NCBI GenBank assembly: GCA_902651635.1
Contig: CACRSC010000010.1
Location: 953,025-1,017,024 of the forward strand
Length of the DNA: 64,000 nucleotides
Reading direction: 5' to 3'
Source: Mastigamoeba balamuthi
Taxonomy: Eukaryota > Evosea > Mastigamoebida > Mastigamoebidae
The stretch's first letter is position 1. Every line of letters starts with the position of its first letter. The translations under genes were made by a program, and so were the position numbers. The notes below the pieces were generated by a model. The model saw only the letters and a list, made by a program, of their open reading frames with translations, searched no databases and had not been told where the DNA came from. Shown piece by piece: positions 55,816-64,000 of the stretch.

Positions 55816-58800
55816 ATGAGCCTCGCCACGCGCGGTACCGCGTCTCGTGCACACGCCCGCCGCTGACCACCGCCCCGCAGCAGCGGGCAGCGTGTTCAGC
55901 TGGGGCGCGGGCAGCGGGGGCGTCCTGGGCCACGGGCGGCAGTCTGCGGCCAACGTGACGCACCCCAAGTTCATCGCCGCCCTGCGCGACCACCGCGTCG
56001 TCTCCACCGCCTCTGGCGCCCTCCACAGCCTCGCCCTCACAGGTGCCCACGGAAACCGAAACACTCCGGCGGCCGCCGGGGCTCACAGCGCCGCCCAGAG
56101 GCCGGGGAGGTCGTCGCGTGGGGCACGGGCGCCGCGGGGCAGCTGGGCCTCGAGGCCCTCAGCGCAGCGCACGTCCCGCAGGCCGTCGCGGGGCTCCTGC
56201 ACGTCCACGTCGTCGCCGTCGCGTGCGGCGACGCACACAGCGCGGCCCTCTCGGACACGGGCGTCGTGTTCGCGTGGGGCCGCGGGGACCGCGGGCAGCT
56301 GGGGTCCGGGGTCCCCGCGGACTCGGCGGTCCCCGTCGTCGCGGGCAACGGGGCCGCGCCGGCATTCGAGCGCGTCGTCTGCGGGCCCGACAACACGTTC
56401 GCCATCACGGGCGAGGGCGTCCTGCACAGCTGGGGCTGCGGCGAGCGCTGCCGCCTGGGCACCGCGTCGGCCGATGACGTCCTCGTCCCCGTCGCCGTCG
56501 ACGCCCTCCGCGTCCCCGTCGCCGACGTGGCCTGCGGCGACCTCTACGCCGTCGCCGCCTCTGTTCTCGGCAGGGCCTTCTTCTGGGTACCCCGTGCCCC
56601 GACTGCGCGGTTCTCAACGCGTCTCGTGTGGCGCGTCTGGGCGCAGGGCGAGGACTGCAGGACGCCGGAGCTGCTGCGGTGCATGCGCGGGCGGCAGGTG
56701 AGGAGCGTGTGCTCGGGGAGGATGCACGTCGTGGTGCTGACCGACGGCGGCGACGTGCTGTACTGGCGGTGGGGCCAGCGCTGCCCGCACCTCGCGGTGA
56801 TGGACCAGCGCGTCGTGCAGGTCGCCAGCGGCTGGGAGCACTTTGCCGCGGTGACCGCCGACGGCAGGCTCTTTACCTGGGGCGCCTCGGGCGACGGCAG
56901 GCTCGGCCACAGGAGCGAGCGCGTCGTCTCGTGCTCCCCGGACCACAGAGCCCTCGGTGCAACTGACTCGCCCTCGTGTTTGGCCATCGGTTCCCACCGG
57001 TTCTGATACAGTCGAGGGGGGAATCAAACCCAAGGGCCGTTCTGCGACGTGCCGGCGGTCGTGAGCTCGCTGAGCCACCTGCACGTCGTGCACGCGTCGT
57101 GCGGGTCGTCGTACACGCTCGCCGTGACGAGGCCCGGGCCGCAGCGGCAGTGCAGCGAGTCGCCGTCGCTTGAGTACGAGGACCCGACGACGGGCGACTG
57201 GTCGCTGAGTGGCGACACGCTGTCGCTGCGCCGTACGGACCCTATGCCCGACAGGAGCTCACCAGCAGCCCCTGCGCCCGCGTGCTGGAGGAGCCAGCAG
57301 CTGGACCTGGACAGCACAGAGTCGTCAGGCGACGAGGACAAGGAGGACGAGGACGAAAGGCAGTGCGCCACGAGCCCGAGCCCCAGTCGAGGCGAGTGGG
57401 CTCTACACGGCGGCCAAGACCAAGACGAGAGCACGGTGTCTGCGGTGCGAAGCCCCGAGCCAGAGCCAGAGCCAGAGCAAGAGCTCTCGTCGCAACGAGA
57501 GCAAAGGCGAAGCGACCGCGGGGTTCGGGCGGACAGAACGCGGAAGCAAACCTGTCAGGCATGCGAGGACTACCTGCTACTTCTCGAGCAGGTTCACCCA
57601 CTATCGCACTCTCGGAACAACAGTCCTCACCCCGCGGTGAAGGAACGGGAACGGCGCATGGCAGCCGAGAGCAATTCCGAGAGGCTGCAGGAGATGCTCA
57701 ACGCACTCAAGGCCCCGCGGAGCGCTGGCAAGAGGGGCACGAGGGACGCGTCGACAAGCACCGAGGCCGAAATGAGCGCCACAGAGGACTACGAGGCAGC
57801 GCCAGAGGGCGTAGGCTACGAGCTGCGCCAGCAACAAATCGCAACGATCGTGGACGAGAGCACTCGGGCGAGGACGACGAGAAGCGAGACCGAGACGCAG
57901 CTCACCACTGCGCGCAAGGCACTCGAGATGCAAATACGCGAGTGTGGCCTGGCACGTCTGCGCAACCCTTCCGCTCTCTCTCTCTCTCTTTCCTGATGCA
58001 CTGGGGACGCTCCAGCTGAGCGAGCAGCTCTCGAAGGAGAAGAGGTCACTCGAGGACCTGCGGCAGAACGAGTTCCGGATGAAGAAGGCGCTGGTCTCTG
58101 TACGCCAAGACAACTGAAGCAGGCGGTGATAACAGCCCTTGCAAGCGCAGGCCCAGGAGCAGCTGAAGAAGGAGCAGCGAGACGCAGAGGAGCTGGGCGG
58201 ACAGATCAGAGCCACCAAGGAGAGGATCTGCATTCTACGGCAGGGGCAGTCGGAGATGGAGGCCGAGGGCACGCAGCTCCGCACCGACCTGGAGAAGCTC
58301 GAGGGCGAGATGGACAAGGTACTGCTCTCGTCTTGCGGTATCCCGGCTCACTCGCACCACCAGGAGAGGCAGCAGTACGCGGCAGACAAGGAGCGCGTGT
58401 TCGCAGTCCGACGAGAGATCGATAAGCTGCACGCGAAGAGGTACCGCTCTCGCCCAGCTGCGAACGCGGGGACTCACAGGCCACCAACACAGCGACAAGA
58501 TGTTGCAGGACAGGCACGAGGCGGAGAAGCAGCTCATAGCAGAGGCCAGGGCGCAGGCGAGGACCAAGGAGGACTGCCAGGCGGACGTCCTCGAGAAGGA
58601 GGCGGAGCTCGAAGCCTTGCGAGAGGAATCCAACGCACTGCAGCTCAAAGTGGCGCAGCTCACAGCGCAGGTCCCCCGAATCACCGCGCCAATTGCCTCT
58701 CGCTGAGCTTGTGGCCACAGGCCGCGTCCTCGCGAGACGAGATCACTGGCTCCAAGAAGCGCCTGAGCACGCTCAGAGAGCAGATCCAGCAGCAGACGGC

Positions 58801-59596
58801 GCAGCTCGAGCAGGCCACCCGCGAGCAGACACAGCTCGAGCACAAGCTCAAAGCCGTGAGCCATCGTGATGAGGCGCATCGCTTCTGACGCCGCCCTGCA
58901 GCTTTCAGAGAGCACCAAGCGCGTGCGGGAGGACAGGGAGGCGACGAGGGAGAGCCTGAAGAAGGCGCAGGAACAGGCAGAGCAGGCGACGTCCGAAAGG
59001 GTACCCGCAGCAGCTTCTCACCCGCCGTCTGGGCTCTGCGACTGACGAGGGGGGCCTACACGCCCAGGACGAGCTGCGAAGAAAGCTGGAGGACGTCCAG
59101 TCGTCGGGCCGCAGCGCTAAAGACCAAGTCGACCGCGCGCAATGGGTACGCAGTGCCGCAGTCCCTCTGCTCGGCGCACGTGTTCACTGCCCTGAGACAG
59201 GAGCTCGGCAGAGAGAGCAGGCAGCTGGAGGACGCGCTGCGCAGGCTCAAGCAGGTGAAGTCTGCCGTCGACGAGAGGCGCATACAACTGCACGAGGCAG
59301 AGGCTAGGCTGCGCGATCTCGCAGCGGAGCACGACACCCTCGGGGCGCTGCTGGCTGCCTCGCAGGAGAAGGAGCGCACGCTCAGCGCCTCTGCGGCCCG
59401 CAAGCGCACGCAGGCGGTCTTTGCGACAAAGAGCGTCACGCCAGCAGACAGCACGCGCGCAGGTCCGTTTACTTCTTCCCCCTGTTTCCACGAAACTGCT
59501 GACTCTCGCCCCTGGAGCGCAGCTACGGCTGATGTAGGCGACCAGACGGTCTCGTACAGCTCAGAAGAGATCTTTCCTGACGACCACCTACAGTAG
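55816..59596 (+). CDS. RCC1-repeat protein with long C-terminal coiled coil
   Basis: Thirteen exons join in phase to 1,031 residues: 55816-55834, 55881-56042, 56099-56586, 56647-56956, 57035-57941, 58021-58099, 58151-58318, 58364-58440, 58493-58670, 58721-58855, 58902-59000, 59068-59145 and 59201-59596. Residues about 8-370 are RCC1 repeats (VFSWGAGSGGVLGHG; HSLALTEAGEVVAWGTGAAG; VFAWGRGDRGQLGSG; RLFTWGASGDGRLGH), enough for a seven-bladed propeller. An acidic, Ser/Glu/Pro-rich linker includes TCQACEDYLLLLEQ. Residues about 630-930 are almost continuous heptad coiled coil (KEQRDAEELGGQIRATKERI; EKEAELEALREESNALQ). RCC1 propellers act in guanine-nucleotide exchange or protein binding, and the coiled coil suggests oligomerisation or cytoskeletal scaffolding. 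The partner is unknown. The six-codon first exon is inferred from phase. Confidence 0.87.
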
Positions 59597-60386
59597 CGCA
59601 ATGACTGCAGAACGAATAGCTTTCATTTCTAAACTGCGTGTGAGGGCTCTGCCCACACGCTCTGTAGTGCAGCGTTTGCGAGCCGTACGGCCAGCGTTTG
59701 TAGGATTAGTGAGGGTTTCGCCTCGCGCACGCGGAACTGCGCGAACATTGCGTAGTGGTTGTGACCCGTCAGCACGCGTAATTTCAATGTTCTGGATAAA
59801 ACACCAATTTTCTTGTGCATAATTTATACGGGTGTTATTCTGTGTATACAGTGATCAAAATGGAAAAGGGAAAAGAGCATTATTGTTCGCATTACAGAAC
59901 TGTCACTGTGAATATTCGGGTACACCTTTTCCTCTTACTTTTTCCTGTTCCATTGTGGGTTTACTGCTCGACGCCTTGAATTCCCGACACAGAATCGGCA
60001 CGACACGATGTTCTCTATGACATAGAGCACAGCGCGTCGTGTCGTTAGACAGCGTTGGAGTCTCCTCTGTGCTGACACTACTCGAGGACTTTTCGCCCGT
60101 TCTTTTCGGTCCGGGATGTGATTTACAAAGACCCTGAATTCTCTCCCCTTGGAGAATTGGACAATCGCAAATATATCCAGGTTTCAAATGATGGCAGTGC
60201 TTGCTTCGGTGGACTCGCATTCACCTCACCGAGGGCTGCCGCTGCCACATAAATATAAGTACGGAAAAGGTCCTACCGAACCCGCTAGAAGGAGCCGAAT
60301 GCGGATACGGTGTTATTTTGTTTGAAAAGAAACAAAAGAAGCTTCGAAGCGAAGCCGAGTGAGTGCCCGAGCCATTCGCGGTTTTG
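59597..60386. other. AT-richer spacer between convergent genes
   Basis: This contains both 3' UTRs and a possible small minus-strand frame at 60220-59903. No transposon motif is seen. Confidence 0.45.
59903..60220 (-). CDS. Possible small Cys/His-rich protein (105 aa), doubtful
   Basis: An open frame starting MRVHRSKHCHHLKPGYICDC has paired Cys/His (ICDCPILQGERIQGLC; CALCHREHRVVPILC) and a Ser/Thr-rich middle. Spacing is zinc-finger-like but matches no family I know. It may be chance, or part of the 3' UTR of copy I. Confidence 0.2.
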   Translation of the reverse strand: MRVHRSKHCHHLKPGYICDCPILQGERIQGLCKSHPGPKRTGEKSSSSVSTEETPTLSNDTTRCALCHREHRVVPILCREFKASSSKPTMEQEKVRGKGVPEYSQ

Positions 60387-61526
60387 TCAGTAGTGTGCCG
60401 GCTGAAGGGCGCCCATGAGGGTCAGCGCGAGTAGGCTTTGCAGGAGCAGCACCCGTGCCAGGTTTTCGCGCCGCAAACTCTCCAGCTCGCCCAGCTGTCT
60501 GGCGAGCAGCAGCAGCTCACCCGCACCTGCATCCTGCTGCGCGTTGTGCTGTACCTCCCCGACGGAGCTCTCGATCGGCGCCCTCACAGCCGCGGCTGGG
60601 GCGGGCGCAGTCGCAGGGGAAACGGGCTCCGTCTCTGTGTGTGCTTCTGGCGCCTGCTTCACCGCAGAGCAGATGAATGGGTGGCTGAAGCTCTGCGAGG
60701 GCTGCAGCACAGCACAGTCGCTTGGTATGTGGGCCGGTGGGGGCGGGGCGTCAGGGGCCGGGGACGAGCGGGACCTGAAGACCTGCAACGAACTTTTGGA
60801 GCAGAGCTGCAGGCGGTCGCTGTGCAGGCGGCTCACCACGGCGCCCCGCGCGTTGGCGATCTCCAGCAGCAGCACCACCTTGCCCCCCAGGTGCAGCCTC
60901 GACGAGTTGCACCACCTGCCGTGGAGGCGTGCGTGAGCCGGCGGGCGGGGACAGAGAACGCGGGGGCAGTGGGTAACAGCGCACGATCTGCATCGGTCAA
61001 ACACAAACACCACCTCGTCCCCCTGTCGCAAGGGTTCCGGAGTCTCTGTTGCGCACTCGATAGTCACGTTGGGCCTGCCGACGGGGACGCAGCACCGGGG
61101 GCATGGCTCGACCGCTGGAGGAGAACGCAGAGAAAGAAGTGTTTTTGCCGGTCACATATTTAAATTGGGCACAGAAAAAAAAAGTGGTGCCCAATTGCGC
61201 ACGGCGGTCCTCACAGCAGTTGAGGAGCACAGCTCTCCGCCCCGACTCCCACACGTTCTCTGGTGCCACGGCGTTGCTCGCGAGCCACGCGGCCTGCATG
61301 GTGACGCGCACCTGCGTGGCCGGGAGAAGGGCCCCGCTGAATTTGGGGCACCGGTGCATTGCCAGCGCGGCGCGGGGCAGCCGATGTCACTGGAACCCGA
61401 GGGGACTGACCGGCCCAGCGGGTGACGTACCTCAAACTTGGCTGTGCGGAAGACGCGCGTCTGCGACACTCGCAATCGTGGCTGTGCGGTCCTTTCAGAC
61501 AGAGCACGCACTCGCCGGGAGGACAT
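60387..61526 (-). CDS. CNSSR-family gene, copy I
   Basis: Exons 61526-61431, 61311-61203, 61114-60985 and 60915-60387 give 287 residues. The first exon is longer than in A-H (96 nt): MSSRRVRALSERTAQPRLRV then SQTRVFRTAKFE. Others: VRVTMQAAWLASNAVAPENVW; PCPRCCVPVGRPNVTIECAT; FVFDRCRS joined to WCNSSRLHLGGKVVLLLEIAN; RLHSDRLQLCSKSSLQ. The C-terminal helix is LGELESLRRENLARVLLLQS. It and copy J form a distinct subfamily, with LQLCSKSSLQ replacing the PF motif, and they lie head to head. No upstream TGACGTG element is seen in the shared 484-bp spacer. Confidence 0.82.
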
Positions 61527-62010
61527 GGCAGAAAACCGGCTGGCAAACAAACCTGCAAAAATACGTGAAGCTGGGGACAATCCGGCCAGGACGGAACATC
61601 TGGCCCTCCAGCACGGGTATCTTCTACGCGAGCCGTCGGCCTCGGGGTTCACAAGCTCGACAATAGACTCGGCAGGCTACACTCAAAGGAGGGGCATAGT
61701 CCTAGTCGGCATCGAAGGATCGACTGACTCCTTTTTGGCAATTGAACCGCCAAGCCGATTTTTAATCTGGTACAGAAGCGGAACCCACAATACTATCGCA
61801 ATAGCCAATTGAGTGAGCTGTTTGTTGAATAGTGTTCACCGCTCCCTGCATTTCCTGACTGTCCCTATCTCTTGCTTGACAGTCTTCTCCACGAGCAATT
61901 CCTGGTGCTTTTTCTGTTCGACACACTTGTATGAGCTGATATCTGCCTATCCTCGGAGGCTGCTCGCCACATCGACCTTTGTAATTCCTCACAGTTGTTG
62001 GATCAGCCCT
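61527..62010. promoter_or_regulatory. Bidirectional spacer between copies I and J
   Basis: 484 bp separate the two ATGs of divergent genes I (-) and J (+). It must carry both promoters. No open frame or TGACGTG core is seen. A CAATTGAACCGCC / ATAGCCAATTGAG pair near 61740 and 61800 is the only symmetric feature noticed. Confidence 0.5.
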
Positions 62011-63197
62011 ATGTCAGCCAGGAACGTGCATGAGCTTATCCAGCCGACGGCACCACCACGATTGCGAGTGTCGCAGACGCGTGTATTCCGCACAGCTAAG
62101 TTCGAGGTATGCCACCCGCTGGGCCAGCCAGTCCCCTCTGTTCCAGTGACGTCGGCTGCCCCGCGCCGCCTGGGCAATGGGCGCCCCCAATTCGGTGGGG
62201 CTCCCATACGGGTGCCGCAGGTGCGAGTCACCGCGCAGGCCGCGTGGCTCGCGAGCAACGCCGTGGCACCGGAGAACGTGTGGGAGTCGGGGAGGAGCGC
62301 TGTGCTCCTCAACTGCTGCGAAGACCGCCGTACGAATTTGGCGCAGGGCTTTTTTTCTGTGCCCCGGGAAAAACACCACTGATACAAAACACTTCTCTGC
62401 GTTCTCCTCCAGCGCTCGGTCCATGCCCCCGGTGCTGTGTCCCCGTCGGCAGGCCCAACGTGTCTGTCGAGTGCGCATGCGAGGCCCCGGTGCCCGTGCG
62501 GCAGGGGGACGAGGTGGTGTTTGTGTTTGACCGATGCAGATCGTGCGCTGTTCCCCACTGCCCCCCACAGCCCTCTGTCCCCCTCGGCCCCCGTGCTCAC
62601 GCGCGCCAGGGTGGCAGGTGGTGCAACTCGTCGAGGCTGCACCTGGGAGGCGAGGTGGTGCTGCTGCTGGAGATCGCCAACGCGCGGGGCGCCGTGGTGA
62701 GCCGCCTGCAGAGCGACCGCCTGCAGCTCTGCTCCAAAAGTTCGTTGCAGGTCTTCAGGTCCCGCTCGTCCCCGGCCCCTGTTGCCCAGCCCCCGCCGAC
62801 CCCCGTGCCACGCCCCTCGCTGCGCTGCCGTGGTGCTGTCCTGCAGCCACCACTGGAGAGCTCCGCGCACGAGTCCCCGCAGAGCTTCAGTCCCCTGTTT
62901 GTCGACTCGGCTGTGTGGCAGGCGCCAGAAGCACTCGTAGGGCAGCCGAGTGCCGCCCCTCTGCCCGCGCCCGCCCCTGTCGAGCCCGCGCAACAGAAGC
63001 CGAACGACAGCTTCATCCGGGAGGCGCGGAGCAACGCACAGGAGGATGCTGGCGCGGGTGGGGGTGGGCTGATGCTGCTGGCAAGGCAAATGAGCGAGCT
63101 GGAATGGTTGCGGCAGGAAAACCTGTCTCGGATGCTTCTCCTGCAGAACCTCATCGTGCTGGCCCTAGTGGACGCGCTCTCGACGACCCACTGGTGA
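62011..63197 (+). CDS. CNSSR-family gene, copy J
   Basis: Exons 62011-62106, 62221-62329, 62413-62542 and 62618-63197 give 304 residues. Exon lengths 1-3 are identical to copy I. Blocks: MSARNVHELIQPTAPPRLRV then SQTRVFRTAKFE; VRVTAQAAWLASNAVAPENV; GPCPRCCVPVGRPNVSVECA; FVFDRCRS joined to WCNSSRLHLGGEVVLLLEIAN; RLQSDRLQLCSKSSLQ; C-terminal SELEWLRQENLSRMLLLQNL. It is the only family member on the plus strand. Even intron 1 is alignable with copy I, so the pair arose by inverted duplication. The longer linker is Pro/Ala-rich with a SFSPLFVDSAVWQAP segment shared with I. Function unknown. Confidence 0.83.
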
Positions 63198-64000
63198 CAA
63201 CCCGCACATGCTGCAGCATTCTGCCAAGCGCCGGACCTTCTGTTGATTTATCTACCCCCAAAAACACTCACCGAGGCTTCTTTTGCCGAACTTTTTCTCG
63301 CAAGGCCTCTCTGAAACGACTGTTCCAAGCACAGCGGGAGACGCATGGGCTGCGTACTCGGTCCTGTCTACGTTGCGGCGATGAAGCCCGCGGGTCTTTC
63401 GACCACAGCACGACCGAAACCAGGGCCACTGCATATTTCTTCCCAGTTTCGATAAGAACACGGGATTTTCTGTGCTATACCGTATGAGTCCCTCCCCTGC
63501 GGCTGTTCAAACCACTCCTGCCTGCAAGGCTCCGTAAACCGGAACTCTGAGTGGCGAGGCCTCACAGCCATTCCATCTGTACTGCCCCTGGATGGCGCCG
63601 TTCTGCGTTGCACCTTGTCGGAGAGGAGAAACCCCGAAAATAGACCTGGAAAAAGTATGAACAATGGGAGGCAAACCCGAATCATCATATGGCTCGTTCA
63701 CTGTGGATAAGACGGGATGCAGCTCGCAGTGCCTCTACCTTGAGCTGTGGAATGACTTTGCAAGATCAGTAAGGAAGAAAGAAAATGCACTTCGCCCTGA
63801 CCTTTTCCTGGACTGTCAGGGTTGCACTTTCACTGCCAAAATGAGCAAGATAATGGATCATTCTGACTGAGAGATGCTATTAGATGATTTTATTCAATTA
63901 CAAATTCACCTTATATGGATGATACACATCAAAGGGCAAGTTACAGAATTTTGGAAGCCTGAACCATTTGTGAAACATGATGGAATACGGATACCATTTA
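63198..64000. other. Right end of window, AT-rich, no secure gene
   Basis: A plus-strand frame at 63664-63870 (MGGKPESSYGSFTVDKTGCS) could be a fragment of something continuing past the window, but nothing supports it. No repeat or RNA gene is seen. Confidence 0.4.

Noticed and set aside
63664-63870. 68-codon frame at the right edge as a gene
   Set aside because: It is short and bounded by a stop, with no motif and no visible splice partner. Nothing supports it beyond being open.

Overview
The window is nuclear DNA of a unicellular eukaryote that I cannot place. Genes have many short spliceosomal introns. Donors are mostly GTGCGN, GTACGN or GTGAGN, two are GC-AG, and a CTGAC-like branch site often lies just before the acceptor. 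Coding DNA is very GC-rich. It is interrupted by AT-rich islands that hold DNA transposons or decayed sequence. Coordinates below are exon-level where phases and family alignment agree.

Layout. 1-1553 (-): C-terminally cut ubiquilin. 2015-2085 (+): tRNA-Glu(CTC). 2218-4466 (+): membrane-anchored papain-family protease. 5021-17873 (+): a three-module nonribosomal peptide synthetase (NRPS) of about 3,960 residues. Its tail has three soluble domains alternating with three pairs of membrane helices, the layout known from epsilon-poly-lysine synthetase. Two single-N positions inside it (11806 and 14731) are flanked by duplicated sequence and look like unmerged contig ends.

18396-51337 and 60387-63197 carry ten copies (A-J) of one unrecognised gene family. 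Nine have the same four-exon plan, with exons of about 72-96, 109-112, exactly 130, and 500-580 nt. Seven copies share a TGACGT-core element about 565-620 bp upstream of the ATG. Pairs B/D, A/C, F/G and I/J are segmental duplicates. I/J is an inverted head-to-head pair. This family, possibly a diverged Rel/COE-like DNA-binding fold, is the most interesting undescribed item here.

Between the family copies lie AT-rich islands. One holds an intact-looking Tc1/mariner element (25216-26441), and a matching empty site survives in the duplicate near 31570. Another holds a PIF/Harbinger-like two-gene element (43.6-46.7 kb) with a relic of a second copy (47.0-47.5 kb). At 36.6-38.6 kb is an unrecognised decayed coding tract. 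38700-41762 (-) is a seven-exon secreted thermolysin/fungalysin-like metallopeptidase with a GPI-like tail. 51726-53836 (-) encodes an adenosylhomocysteinase-like Rossmann protein. 55816-59596 (+) encodes a 13-exon RCC1-repeat plus coiled-coil protein.

Apart from the duplicated family there is no sign of co-functional gene clustering. The NRPS has no obvious tailoring genes beside it.
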